From assembly GCA_964571375.1 (NCBI GenBank), contig CAZNBL010000034.1:1-14428 (forward strand): 14,428 nt of DNA. The letters are read 5' to 3'. The notes beneath the pieces were generated by a model that did not search any database, had not been told where the DNA came from, and worked only from the letters and a program-made list of their open reading frames with translations. The number at the start of each line of letters is the position of its first letter. Within the stretch, counting starts at the first letter, position 1. Origin of the DNA: JAFTYR01 sp964571375. GTDB lineage: Bacteria; Pseudomonadota; Gammaproteobacteria; Burkholderiales; Burkholderiaceae_F. Positions 1 to 7,815 of the stretch are shown here, one piece after another. Both the position numbers and the translations under genes were made by a program.

Positions 1-231
1 AGATAGAGCCACCATCGAGTGGAACCATAAATCGGCAACTTCATAAATCAAATGATCGGGATCGCCGTCTTTGGCTGCCATCACGACCTCCACTGCTTCT
101 TCACCGACCTTCTTGAGCGCAGCGTCCGGAGCTTTCGAGAAAAGCTTGGCTACATAGGAAGTTGTCGGATCGGCACCTTTGCGGCTGTCGATCACATCGG
201 CGATTTCGCTTAAAACCGGAATTCTTTCCAT
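1..231 (-). CDS. hisE: Phosphoribosyl-ATP pyrophosphatase (HisE), 3' end off the window
   Basis: HisE hydrolyses phosphoribosyl-ATP to phosphoribosyl-AMP and pyrophosphate, step 2 of histidine synthesis in the cytoplasm. I translated 77 codons from ATG at 231 to the window edge. They carry the all-alpha NTP-pyrophosphatase (MazG-like) signature: KKVGEEAVEVV at residues 40-50, whose glutamates bind Mg, then the EVADLWFHSMVAL helix at 64-76. The family is usually about 100-120 residues, so roughly the last third is missing because of the window edge, not a mutation. The gene starts 17 nt after the hisI stop. A purine-rich AGAAGAAAG lies just upstream as ribosome binding site. It is the last visible gene of the murA-his operon. 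HisE and HisI are separate proteins here, unlike the fused HisIE of enterobacteria. Confidence 0.93.
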   Translation of the reverse strand, partial: MERIPVLSEIADVIDSRKGADPTTSYVAKLFSKAPDAALKKVGEEAVEVVMAAKDGDPDHLIYEVADLWFHSMVALS

Positions 232-248
232 AACTTTCTTCTGAATGC

Positions 249-635
249 TTAATGCTTGTACATAGCGGCCGGATCCTTGATCACCGCCTCCGTCACCTGC
301 CAGGCACCGTCTTTGAGCGTACGGTAAAAGCAGCTGCGCCGTCCCGTATGACAGGCGACACCGCCTGTCTGATCTACGAGATAAAGCACGGCATCGCCGT
401 CGCAGTCGAGCTGAACGGCCTGAATCTTCTGACGGTTGCCGCTTTCCTCTCCCTTTCGCCAGAGTTTGTTTCTCGAGCGGGAAAAATAAGTAGCGAAACC
501 CGTTGAGGCAGTCTCTTCAAGTGCTTCCCTGTTTGCCCAGGCAAGCATCAGAACCCGTCCGTCGGCCGCATCCTGAGCAATGACGGGAACCAGGCCTCTG
601 TCATCGAACTTCACTTCGGAAAATACTTCATCCAT
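249..635 (-). CDS. hisI: Phosphoribosyl-AMP cyclohydrolase (HisI)
   Basis: HisI opens the adenine ring of phosphoribosyl-AMP (step 3 of histidine synthesis). At 128 residues it is a normal monofunctional HisI without a HisE domain. The family motifs are complete: WRKGEESGN at 59-67, DCDGD at 77-81 (Mg-binding aspartates, with C78 a zinc ligand), and GGVACHTGRRSCF at 91-103, which supplies C95 and C102 as the other zinc ligands. The start ATG at 635 follows the hisF stop by 9 nt. Its Shine-Dalgarno AAGGTG overlaps the hisF stop codon, so the two genes are probably translationally coupled. Confidence 0.97.
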   Translation of the reverse strand: MDEVFSEVKFDDRGLVPVIAQDAADGRVLMLAWANREALEETASTGFATYFSRSRNKLWRKGEESGNRQKIQAVQLDCDGDAVLYLVDQTGGVACHTGRRSCFYRTLKDGAWQVTEAVIKDPAAMYKH

Positions 636-644
636 ACCGCACCT

Positions 645-1406
645 TTAATCGAGACGAACGGTAATGCCCTGATCGCGCATATATTCCTTCGCTTCGCGAA
701 TTGTGTATTCGCCGAAATGGAAAATAGACGCAGCAAGCACCGCATCGGCATGACCGAGTTTGATACCGTCGACCAAGTGCTGAAGATTGCCGACGCCGCC
801 CGAAGCAATGACGGGAATATCAACGGCATCGCTGATCGTGCGGGTCAGTTCGAGATCGAATCCCTTCTTCACACCGTCGCAGTCCATGCTGGTAAGAAGA
901 ATTTCACCGGCACCGAGCTCCTGCACTTTCTTTGCCCATTCCAGAGCATCAAGACCGGTCGGCTTGCGACCGCCGTGCGTATAGACTTCCCAGGTACCGT
1001 CGCCGCGACTCTTGGCATCGATCGCAGCCACAATGCACTGACTGCCGTAAACCGCACTGGAATTACCGATCAGATCGGGATTCAGAATACCTGCGGTGTT
1101 GATAGAAACCTTATCGGCCCCCGCATTAAGCAACCTGCGGATATCTTCGACTTTACGAACTCCGCCTCCGACGGTCAGAGGAATAAACACCTGAGAGGCA
1201 ACATCTTCGATGACCTTAAGGATGAGATCTCGTTCGTCGGAGCTTGCGGTAATGTCGAGGAAGGTGATTTCATCGGCCTGCTGTTCGTCATAGCGACGTG
1301 CAATTTCCACCGGATCTCCGGCGTCTCTTAAACCGACAAAATTCGTACCCTTAACGACACGGCCTCCGGTGACATCAAGACAGGGAATAATTCGTCGGGC
1401 GAGCAT
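645..1406 (-). CDS. hisF: Imidazole glycerol phosphate synthase, cyclase subunit (HisF)
   Basis: HisF is the (beta/alpha)8-barrel half of IGP synthase. It uses ammonia channelled from HisH to convert PRFAR into imidazole glycerol phosphate and AICAR, which feeds back into purine synthesis. The protein is 253 residues, the usual length. The two catalytic aspartates fall at their standard numbers: D11 in IIPCLDV and D130 in AAIDAK. The phosphate-binding loops TVGGGV (78-83) and ASGGVG near the C-terminus are intact. The start lies 3 nt after the hisA stop, and a strong AAGGGGAG Shine-Dalgarno lies inside the end of hisA. Confidence 0.98.
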   Translation of the reverse strand: MLARRIIPCLDVTGGRVVKGTNFVGLRDAGDPVEIARRYDEQQADEITFLDITASSDERDLILKVIEDVASQVFIPLTVGGGVRKVEDIRRLLNAGADKVSINTAGILNPDLIGNSSAVYGSQCIVAAIDAKSRGDGTWEVYTHGGRKPTGLDALEWAKKVQELGAGEILLTSMDCDGVKKGFDLELTRTISDAVDIPVIASGGVGNLQHLVDGIKLGHADAVLAASIFHFGEYTIREAKEYMRDQGITVRLD

Positions 1407-1409
1407 GGT

Positions 1410-2156
1410 TTACTCCCCTTCGTAAGAATTCACGAGTTCAAGTGCTTCTGCGAAATCCAATGTCTTTTCATAAAGAGAGCGGCCGAGAATAGCCATCGTG
1501 ACACCGTCGCCTTCCACCTCAAGCAGCTTTCGGATATCTTCGATATCGCGGATACCGCCCGATGCAATCACAGGCACATTGATACTGCGGGCAAGCTCGG
1601 CGGTAGCATCAACGTTGCAACCCATCAGCATGCCGTCGCGGCTGATATCGGTGTAAAGCACAGCATCGACACCGTAACCTTCAAACTTCTGAGCAAGATC
1701 AATCGCGCTGTGACCGGTACATTTGGTCCAGCCGTCTGTCATCACCATGCCGTCTTTGGCATCGAGAGAAACAATGACACTGCCGCCGTAATTCGAGCAA
1801 ACCTCATGCAGGAAACCAGGGCTCTTTACAGCTGCTGTACCGATCACGACGTAATCGACGCCGAGATCGAGCACACTGCCGATTCTCTCAAGGCTTCTCA
1901 TACCGCCGCCAACCTGGAATTCCACGTCTTCGGAAAATTCCGTGATGATTTTGCGAATGATCGGCAGATTGACCGGACGACCGCTCTTCGCACCGTCAAG
2001 GTCAACCAAATGGATACGCTCTGCACCGAGCTCCACCCAATGTCGGGCCTGAGCTACCGGATCATCGTTGAATACAGAAATGTTCGTATTAAGGTCCCCC
2101 TGACGAAGACGAACACACTTTCCATCTTTGATATCTATGGCGGGAATAAGTAACAT
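1410..2156 (-). CDS. hisA: ProFAR isomerase (HisA)
   Basis: HisA isomerises the aminoaldose ProFAR to the aminoketose PRFAR by an Amadori rearrangement (step 4). The 248-residue barrel is homologous to HisF, its operon neighbour. The general base D8 (LIPAIDI) and the acid D132 (SLDAKDG) are present, as are the phosphate loops QVGGGMR (81-87) and ASGGIRD. The N-terminus MLLIPAIDIKDG matches the family exactly, so the start is secure. The preceding gap to hisH is 28 nt, the longest inside this operon, with only a weak AAAGAA ribosome binding site. Confidence 0.98.
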   Translation of the reverse strand: MLLIPAIDIKDGKCVRLRQGDLNTNISVFNDDPVAQARHWVELGAERIHLVDLDGAKSGRPVNLPIIRKIITEFSEDVEFQVGGGMRSLERIGSVLDLGVDYVVIGTAAVKSPGFLHEVCSNYGGSVIVSLDAKDGMVMTDGWTKCTGHSAIDLAQKFEGYGVDAVLYTDISRDGMLMGCNVDATAELARSINVPVIASGGIRDIEDIRKLLEVEGDGVTMAILGRSLYEKTLDFAEALELVNSYEGE

Positions 2157-2184
2157 AATTCTTTGAACCGTAATGCAAAAATGA

Positions 2185-2820
2185 TCAGATCTTCCAGTTC
2201 AGGAAGTTCCTGTAGAGCGCAAGTCCCATGGATGCACTTTTTTCCGGGTGGAACTGCGCGGCAAAAATATTGTCTCGTGCAAGAGTGACCGGAACCTTAA
2301 GACCGTATTCGGTCATACCGAACACAATCGATGCATCTTCAGGCTGTGCGTAATAGCTGTGTACAAAATAGAACCAGCTTCCGTCGGGAATACCATCCCA
2401 AAGCGGGTGCGGACGAACCTGAGATACCCGATTCCATCCCATCTGCGGCACTTTGAGGCGTACGCCGTCGGCATCCCGCATATCGGCGGGGAACCGAACC
2501 ACCCGGCCTTTGAAGATACCGAGCGCATCGGCATCACCCTCTTCGCTGTGTTCGAGAAGCATCTGCTCGCCCACACAGACCGCAAAGAAAGGTTTTTCGG
2601 CAATACTGCGGCGTACGGCTTCTTCAAGACCGAAGCGACGCAGATTGCCCATGCAGTCGGGCATAGCGCCCTGGCCGGGGAACACCACACGATCGGCGGC
2701 ATTGATAACCGATGCCTCCGAAGTAATGGTGACCGTATCCTTGGAGTCGGCAACTTTTTCAATCGCCTTGCAGACAGAACGCAGATTGCCCGAACCGTAA
2801 TCGATAACGGCTATTTTCAT
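2185..2820 (-). CDS. hisH: Imidazole glycerol phosphate synthase, glutaminase subunit (HisH)
   Basis: HisH is a class I glutamine amidotransferase that releases ammonia for HisF. The 211-residue protein carries the full triad: C82 in VCVGEQML, and H191 and E193 in AAQFHPEKS. The nucleophile motif is VCVGEQ rather than the commoner GICLGMQ; to my recollection this form is typical of betaproteobacteria, which supports the taxonomic call. The start codon overlaps the hisB stop as ATGA (2817-2820), and an AAGGG ribosome binding site lies inside the hisB end, so coupled translation is expected. Confidence 0.97.
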   Translation of the reverse strand: MKIAVIDYGSGNLRSVCKAIEKVADSKDTVTITSEASVINAADRVVFPGQGAMPDCMGNLRRFGLEEAVRRSIAEKPFFAVCVGEQMLLEHSEEGDADALGIFKGRVVRFPADMRDADGVRLKVPQMGWNRVSQVRPHPLWDGIPDGSWFYFVHSYYAQPEDASIVFGMTEYGLKVPVTLARDNIFAAQFHPEKSASMGLALYRNFLNWKI

Positions 2821-3407
2821 AACAGACCCTTGGTCGACGGGAGCTGAGTGCCAAGACGCTCGTTGTACGAAACGGCAGCACGCAACGCGCGGCCGAAAGA
2901 CTTAAAGATCGTTTCGCACTGATGATGAGCATTGATGCCGCGGATATTGTCGATATGCAGAGTCACACGAGCATTCGAAGCGAAAGCTAAGAAGAACTCA
3001 CGCACGAGCTGCGTATCGAGAGCTCCGAGCATCGGAGCCGTGAAATCGCAATGAAATTCAAGGTACGGACGGCCCGAAAGGTCGATCACTGTACGGGACA
3101 TCGCTTCATCAAGCGGCACATAGCTCATGCCGTAGCGCTCGATACCGGCTTTGTTGCCGAGAGCGGCAGCAAAGCACTCGCCGAGCGCGATACCGATATC
3201 CTCAACCGTGTGATGACCGTCGATATGCAGGTCGCCTTTACACTGAATCTTCAGATCAAACTGACCGTGACGGGCAATCTGATCGAGCATATGGTCCAAA
3301 AAACCAATGCCGCTGTCGATTTCAGAAGTTCCGTTTCCGTCGAGATTGATGGAAACGAAGATTTGAGTTTCCGCCGTTTTACGGCTGACTTCGGCAAGTC
3401 TTGGCAT
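2817..3407 (-). CDS. hisB: Imidazoleglycerol-phosphate dehydratase (HisB, monofunctional)
   Basis: HisB dehydrates imidazole glycerol phosphate to imidazole acetol phosphate (step 6). The 196 residues cover only the dehydratase. The N-terminal histidinol-phosphate phosphatase domain of the enterobacterial HisB is absent, so that activity must come from another gene. Metal-binding signatures are GFLDHML (35-41), DGHHTVED (63-70) and HHQCET (161-166), and the C-terminus has the conserved STKG. It starts 14 nt after the hisD stop, behind a GGGGG-containing ribosome binding site. In related operons hisC lies exactly at this junction; here there is no room for it. Confidence 0.97.
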   Translation of the reverse strand: MPRLAEVSRKTAETQIFVSINLDGNGTSEIDSGIGFLDHMLDQIARHGQFDLKIQCKGDLHIDGHHTVEDIGIALGECFAAALGNKAGIERYGMSYVPLDEAMSRTVIDLSGRPYLEFHCDFTAPMLGALDTQLVREFFLAFASNARVTLHIDNIRGINAHHQCETIFKSFGRALRAAVSYNERLGTQLPSTKGLL

Positions 3408-3421
3408 ATCGCCCCCGATTT

Positions 3422-4726
3422 TTATTTTTCGAGATCTCTGACGCGGTACATAGCGCTGCCGGCGTGGCAGGTCAGGAATTCACCTCGGGCAAGCACGTCG
3501 GCAATACGACCGAGCTTGGCTGCCCCCTGCTTGGACACCTTCAGAATGCTGGTGCGCTTCTGGAAGTCCCAGACACCGAGCGGAGAAGAGAATCGTGCGG
3601 TGCGGGATGTCGGCAATACGTGATTAGGACCGGCACAGTAATCGCCGAGAGATTCGCAGGTATAAGGACCGACGAACATAGCACCTGCGTGGTGAATCAT
3701 ATCCACGTAGTTTTCAGGATCCTGAACGGAAAGTTCCAAGTGTTCGGGAGCGATGCGGTCGGCAATACGGCAAGCCTCTTCGACGCTCTTTGTCACGATA
3801 ATGGCGCCGCGGTTCTTAAGGCTGGCTTCGATAATCGCCTTACGGGAGCATTCGGGGAGCTGACGGGCGATGGATTCATCAACTTTCTTGGCAAATTCTG
3901 CATCCGGTGTCAGCAGGATGGCCTGAGCGAGTTCATCGTGTTCGGCCTGGCTGAACAGGTCCATTGCGATCCAGTCGGGATCGGTCTTGCCGTCGCAGAT
4001 AACGAGAATTTCAGAGGGGCCGGCAATCATATCGATACCGACAGTACCGAATACGAAACGCTTGGCTGCGGCAACATAGGCGTTGCCGGGACCGACGATC
4101 TTGTCGACGGCCGGAACGGTTTCAGTACCGTAAGCAAGAGCTGCCACAGCCTGAGCACCGCCGATGGTGTAACACTCGGAAACGCCGGCAAGGCAAGCGG
4201 CTGCAAGTACGAGCTGATTGGGTTCGCCGCCCGGAGTCGGCACGACCATCACAATCTTTTTAACGCCGGCAACATGTGCGGGCATTGCATTCATCAGAAC
4301 GGAGGACGGGTAAGCGGCTTTTCCGCCGGGTACATAAAGACCGACGGAGTCGAGCGGTGTGTAGCGGATACCGAGTTCGGTACCGTCTTCTTCGGTAATC
4401 GTCCAGCTCTTGCCGATTTCATGCTCATGGAACTCACGAATACGACGGGCGGCTTCTTCAAGCGCATGCTTCTGATCGGCAGGCAGTGTGTCGAGAGCAT
4501 GTTGCAGCTGTTGCTGAGAAATCTTCAGCTCGGCTACGCTCTTGGCCTCCATGCGGTCAAAGCGGTTTGTGTATTCGAGGACAGCTGCATCGCCGCGTTC
4601 ACGTACGTCGAGCACGATGGCTTCGGCACGCTTTGTGATTTCGGGATCAACGGAGCTGTCTCTGGCAACGAGATTTTGAAACTGAGAGTCAAAATCCGAA
4701 GCTTCTGTATTGAGCATTCTTACCAT
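3422..4726 (-). CDS. hisD: Histidinol dehydrogenase (HisD)
   Basis: HisD performs the last two oxidations, from L-histidinol via the aldehyde to histidine, using NAD and one zinc per active site. The 434 residues match the family length. Visible signatures are IGGAQA (188-193), VGPGNAYVAAAK (211-222), DMIAGPSE (232-239), the zinc ligands Q260 and H263 in SQAEHD, the catalytic pair E328-H329 in APEHLEL, D362 in GDYCAGPNH, and H421 in FLTCHAGSA. ATG at 4726 is preceded by AGAGGA about 8 nt upstream; the second ATG at codon 4 is less well placed. It lies 19 nt after the hisG stop. Confidence 0.98.
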   Translation of the reverse strand: MVRMLNTEASDFDSQFQNLVARDSSVDPEITKRAEAIVLDVRERGDAAVLEYTNRFDRMEAKSVAELKISQQQLQHALDTLPADQKHALEEAARRIREFHEHEIGKSWTITEEDGTELGIRYTPLDSVGLYVPGGKAAYPSSVLMNAMPAHVAGVKKIVMVVPTPGGEPNQLVLAAACLAGVSECYTIGGAQAVAALAYGTETVPAVDKIVGPGNAYVAAAKRFVFGTVGIDMIAGPSEILVICDGKTDPDWIAMDLFSQAEHDELAQAILLTPDAEFAKKVDESIARQLPECSRKAIIEASLKNRGAIIVTKSVEEACRIADRIAPEHLELSVQDPENYVDMIHHAGAMFVGPYTCESLGDYCAGPNHVLPTSRTARFSSPLGVWDFQKRTSILKVSKQGAAKLGRIADVLARGEFLTCHAGSAMYRVRDLEK

Positions 4727-4745
4727 TGTTTAGTTTCCTCTTCTG

Positions 4746-5399
4746 CTATTTTTCTGCAGATTTTTCTTTTGCTGTTTTTTCGAAGACCTCGATAATGGGC
4801 AGCAGCTCGTCGCGTTTGAGCTTCATCGCCGCCTGACCCACGATCAGTCTTGAAGAGATTTTATCGACTTCTTCCACCTCAACCAGACCGTTGGCCTTCA
4901 ATGTTTTGCCCGAACTGACCAAGTCCACAATGGCGTCCGCCAAACCTGCAATCGGTGCGAGCTCCATGGAGCCGTACAGCTTGATCAGGTCGACGTGAAC
5001 ACCCATGCGGGCGAAGTAGTCGCGCGAATACTTCATGTATTTAGTGGCAATTTTCAAGCGCGCACCGCGCTTGACTCGATTGTGGTAATCGAAGCCTTCG
5101 GGACAGGCTACACACATGCGGCACTTGGCAATGTTCAGGTCTACCGGGACATATAGACCGGAACCGCCGTGCTCGTAGAGAGAGTCTTTACCCACCACAC
5201 CCATGTCGGCGGCTCCGTACTGAACATAAGTCGGTACGTCGCTCGCACGGACAATAACTAAGCGCAGATCCGGTCGGTTCGTGCTGATAATCAGCTTGCG
5301 GGAAACCTCCGGATCCTCAGCCGGGTAAATCCCGGCTGCCGCTAAAAACGGAAGGGTCTCAGTGAAGATGCGACCCTTGGATAAAGCCAGAGTGATCAT
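4746..5399 (-). CDS. hisG: ATP phosphoribosyltransferase, short form (HisG-S)
   Basis: HisG condenses ATP and PRPP, the committed and feedback-controlled step of histidine synthesis. At 217 residues this is the short form: the catalytic periplasmic-binding-like fold is complete, including the PRPP loop ADAIVDLVSSGKTLKANGL (about residues 154-172), but the C-terminal histidine-binding domain of the long form is absent. By established knowledge, short HisG works as a hetero-octamer with HisZ, an HisRS paralogue, so a hisZ gene is expected elsewhere. The N-terminus MITLALSKGRIF matches the family, fixing ATG at 5399. The 8 nt between the murA stop and this start are only A and T, and I see no Shine-Dalgarno, so initiation probably depends on coupling to murA or on the A/U-rich leader. 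Confidence 0.97.
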   Translation of the reverse strand: MITLALSKGRIFTETLPFLAAAGIYPAEDPEVSRKLIISTNRPDLRLVIVRASDVPTYVQYGAADMGVVGKDSLYEHGGSGLYVPVDLNIAKCRMCVACPEGFDYHNRVKRGARLKIATKYMKYSRDYFARMGVHVDLIKLYGSMELAPIAGLADAIVDLVSSGKTLKANGLVEVEEVDKISSRLIVGQAAMKLKRDELLPIIEVFEKTAKEKSAEK

Positions 5400-5407
5400 T
5401 TTTTTAT

Positions 5408-6661
5408 TTATGACGGGATACGGGTGATGTCGGCGCCGAGCGCTCTTAATTTTTCTTCCATCTTTTCGTAACCGCGGTCAAGGTGATAAACACGATCGAC
5501 CGTAGATTCTCCTTCGGCAGCCAGAGCGGCAATCACCAGCGCTGCGCTTGCACGCAGGTCGGTAGCCATCAGAGGTGCTCCGGAAAGCTTTTCAACGCCG
5601 CGTACGACAGCCGTATGGCCGTCAATTGAGATATCGGCGCCGAGTCTCTGCAGTTCGGGAACATGCATGAAACGGTTTTCAAAGATCGTTTCGGCTACGT
5701 GAGAAGCACCTTCAGCGAGACAGTCAAGGGCCATGAACTGAGCCTGCATATCTGTCGGGAATGCCGGATACGGTGCAGTGCGGATATCCACTGCTTTCGG
5801 TCGGCCGCAAGCCGAGGCACGAACCCAGTCTTCACCGACTTCAATCTTGGCGCCGGCTTCTGTGAGCTTATCGAGCACAGCACCGAACGTGGAAGGATCG
5901 CAGTTCTTAACAAGTACATTGCCGCCGGTAGCAACGGCTGCAACAAGGAAGCTGCCTGCTTCGATACGGTCGGACATGACGCTGTAATCAGTACCGTGCA
6001 GCTTCTCAACGCCGTGCACAACGATCTGAGCTGTACCGGCACCTTCGATCTTGGCGCCCATTGCAATCAGGCAGTTGGCAAGATCCACGACTTCGGGTTC
6101 GCGGGCTGCGTTTTCAATAATTGTTTCGCCTTCTGCAAGTACAGCAGCCATCAGCAGATTTTCGGTACCGGTCACCGTCACCATATCGGTCACGATGCGG
6201 CAACCCTGAAGACGCTTGCTCTGAGCAGAGACATAACCGTGTTCTAGTACGATAGAAGCACCGAGAGCCTTTAAGCCCTTGATGTGCTGATCCACAGGGC
6301 GAGCACCGATCGAACAGCCGCCCGGAAGAGACACTTTGGCTTCGCCGAATCTAGCGACCAACGGACAGAGAACCAAAATAGAGGCTCTCATGGTCTTGAC
6401 CAGATCGTAAGTAGCCTGTGTCGAAGTAATTTCGGAAGCGTCAATTCTGACTTCGTGACCGTTCTTCTCAATCTTGCAACCGAGCTGTTCGAGCAGCTTC
6501 AGCATGGTCTTGACGTCCGCAAGATCAGGAACGTTGCGGAAAACCATGGGTTCGGCTGTCAGTAATGCTGCAGCCAGAAGCGGAAGCGCTGCATTCTTAG
6601 CACCGGAAGTAACGATCTCACCGACGAGAGGGGTACCACCCCGAATTTTAAGTTTTTGCAC
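5408..6661 (-). CDS. murA: UDP-N-acetylglucosamine 1-carboxyvinyltransferase (MurA)
   Basis: MurA transfers enolpyruvate from PEP to UDP-GlcNAc, the first committed step of peptidoglycan synthesis and the target of fosfomycin. Key residues sit at standard numbers: K22-N23 in SGAKNAAL and the loop cysteine C116 in GGCSIGARPVD. The cysteine is present, so intrinsic fosfomycin resistance by Cys-to-Asp exchange is not indicated. I chose GTG at 6661, giving 417 residues, because the family begins with a short segment before the KIRGG-like strand. A longer reading from TTG at 6706 would add 15 residues that do not fit MurA and would place the leader hairpin inside the gene. TTGGAAT lies about 9 nt upstream as a weak ribosome binding site. 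It heads the his operon, an arrangement common in betaproteobacteria. Confidence 0.96.
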   Translation of the reverse strand: MQKLKIRGGTPLVGEIVTSGAKNAALPLLAAALLTAEPMVFRNVPDLADVKTMLKLLEQLGCKIEKNGHEVRIDASEITSTQATYDLVKTMRASILVLCPLVARFGEAKVSLPGGCSIGARPVDQHIKGLKALGASIVLEHGYVSAQSKRLQGCRIVTDMVTVTGTENLLMAAVLAEGETIIENAAREPEVVDLANCLIAMGAKIEGAGTAQIVVHGVEKLHGTDYSVMSDRIEAGSFLVAAVATGGNVLVKNCDPSTFGAVLDKLTEAGAKIEVGEDWVRASACGRPKAVDIRTAPYPAFPTDMQAQFMALDCLAEGASHVAETIFENRFMHVPELQRLGADISIDGHTAVVRGVEKLSGAPLMATDLRASAALVIAALAAEGESTVDRVYHLDRGYEKMEEKLRALGADITRIPS

Positions 6662-6680
6662 AGAATCTATTCCAAATAGT

Positions 6681-6698
6681 GGGCCGACAGCTCGGCCC
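6681..6698 (-). promoter_or_regulatory. Hairpin in the murA 5' leader
   Basis: A perfect 7-bp G/C-rich stem, GGGCCGA with TCGGCCC (6681-6687 and 6692-6698), closes a 4-nt loop. It ends 19 nt before the GTG start of murA and lies downstream of both candidate promoters, so it would be transcribed as part of the leader. No U-run follows, so it is not a terminator by itself. It could affect mRNA stability or translation of murA; no known riboswitch is recognised. Confidence 0.5.
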
Positions 6699-6718
6699 GA
6701 ACACAAACCTGTCTCAAG

Positions 6719-6770
6719 TTTATAGCAGGGTCAGGCGTTTTTTTATAAAAATCCTCACTATTTGTCACAA
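6719..6770 (-). promoter_or_regulatory. Candidate sigma-70 promoters of the murA-his operon
   Basis: Two candidates read leftward. The first has TTGTGA (6770-6765), a 17-bp spacer and TATAAA (6747-6742). The second is an extended -10 box, TGCTATAAA (6727-6719), with no good -35 box. Transcripts would start near 6735 or 6712, leaving leaders of about 75 or 50 nt before the murA GTG. I found no his-codon-rich leader peptide or attenuator, which fits an operon headed by an essential cell-wall gene. Confidence 0.5.
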
Positions 6771-6788
6771 GCAAAACGCAGACACTGC

Positions 6789-6827
6789 AAAGAATAAAGC
6801 CCGACAAAGCTTCAGGCTTTGTCGGGC
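6789..6827 (-). terminator. Rho-independent terminator of pstSCA
   Basis: A perfect 12-bp stem, GCCCGACAAAGC with GCTTTGTCGGGC (6799-6810 and 6816-6827), closes a 5-nt loop. On the minus strand it is followed directly by TTTATTCTTT (6798-6789). It lies 25 bp after the pstA stop and just before the murA promoters, so it separates the phosphate operon from the murA-his operon. Confidence 0.85.
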
Positions 6828-6852
6828 ACGCGATTTTTTCTCTTATCTCGCT

Positions 6853-7809
6853 TTAGGCCTTGAGTTTCTTAGCCATGCGTTCGCGGATAACAATGGCTCC
6901 GAGATTCATACCGAACACCAAAACCAGAAGAATCAGAGCGGTACCGCACTGAATCGGTACGGCAACTTCAGGATCCGTACCGGTCGTTGAAAGTACATAG
7001 ATGTGATAAGGCAAAGACATCACGGCAGAGAACGGAGAGTCCGGAAGATTCGGAGTAGAAATCACTGCTGCGGTGAACATAATGGCACTGGTCTCGCCCG
7101 CGGCACGGGCCAGAGCCAGAATGGCACCGGTCAAAAGGCCGGGAAGAGCAGCCGGCAGAACTACGCGGCAGATCGTCTGACTCTTGGTAGCACCGAGCGC
7201 ATACGAAGAGGCTCTCCAGGAATCCGGAATCTGCGACAGTGTTTCTTCTACCGTATTGATAATGATCGGCAATGTCAGCACGGCCAGTGTCAAGATACCG
7301 GCAAGAACACTCACGCCCATACCGCAGAGTGTGACGAAGAAAGCCAAACCGAAAAGACCGAATACGATGGACGGCACGCCTGCGAGATTCGCAACAGACA
7401 GACGGATCATATTCTTCAGAGGACCGTCGCCTGCGTATTCATGAAGCCAGATTGCACAGGCCACGCCGAACGGCAGTGCGAAACACATAGCGCCGAACGC
7501 AAGAAGGAAAGTACCGACAATACAGGGCCAGATACCGCCTGCGGTCATCATGGCGCGCGGCGATTCTGTCAGGAATGTCCAGGAAACAGCAGGCAGACCG
7601 TTCCAGACGATGTAGAGCACCATTGCTGCAAGAACCAGTACGTTCAGTGCGGCAGCACCCCGGATCACCCCGAAGACAATTTTCTCTTTAAAAATTCTGC
7701 TTGCGTTGGAGCGATGACAGACTCGTCCGGACACAGCCGGCTCATTGCGGTAGAAAGTCTCTCCTTCCGCAGTAAAAACAACTCTTTTGGATTCGATAGC
7801 GGTTGTCAT
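6853..7809 (-). CDS. pstA: Phosphate ABC transporter permease (PstA)
   Basis: PstA is one of two inner-membrane permeases of the PstSCAB high-affinity phosphate importer. The 318-residue protein has a hydrophilic N-terminal tail of about 45 residues, then roughly six hydrophobic segments (the first at about 47-70). The EAA coupling loop, which contacts PstB, is at about 199-224 (ASSYALGATKSQTICRVVLP). RAAGETS (235-241) corresponds to the conserved RAxGET segment near the transport path. The start ATG lies 6 nt after the pstC stop and has no clear Shine-Dalgarno, so coupling to pstC is likely. The N-terminal tail is longer than I recall for typical PstA, which could mean a later start, but no better-placed ATG with a ribosome binding site is visible. 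Confidence 0.96.
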   Translation of the reverse strand: MTTAIESKRVVFTAEGETFYRNEPAVSGRVCHRSNASRIFKEKIVFGVIRGAAALNVLVLAAMVLYIVWNGLPAVSWTFLTESPRAMMTAGGIWPCIVGTFLLAFGAMCFALPFGVACAIWLHEYAGDGPLKNMIRLSVANLAGVPSIVFGLFGLAFFVTLCGMGVSVLAGILTLAVLTLPIIINTVEETLSQIPDSWRASSYALGATKSQTICRVVLPAALPGLLTGAILALARAAGETSAIMFTAAVISTPNLPDSPFSAVMSLPYHIYVLSTTGTDPEVAVPIQCGTALILLVLVFGMNLGAIVIRERMAKKLKA

Positions 7810-7815
7810 AATGAA

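Noticed and set aside
3401..4795. 464-codon open frame on the plus strand opposite hisD
   Set aside because: It is a shadow of hisD, whose full set of catalytic motifs is on the minus strand. The antisense translation has no recognisable domain and no ribosome binding site.
4746..5399. hisG as a truncated gene
   Set aside because: 217 residues is the normal short form that works with HisZ; the catalytic part is complete.
6662..6706. Extension of murA to a TTG at 6706
   Set aside because: The 15 extra residues do not fit MurA N-termini and would be encoded by the G/C hairpin; GTG 6661 gives the family length.
6799..6827. Terminator hairpin read in the plus direction
   Set aside because: A T-run exists on that side, but it is 8 nt away from the stem and no plus-strand gene lies upstream; the minus-strand reading with its adjacent T-rich tail is the functional one.
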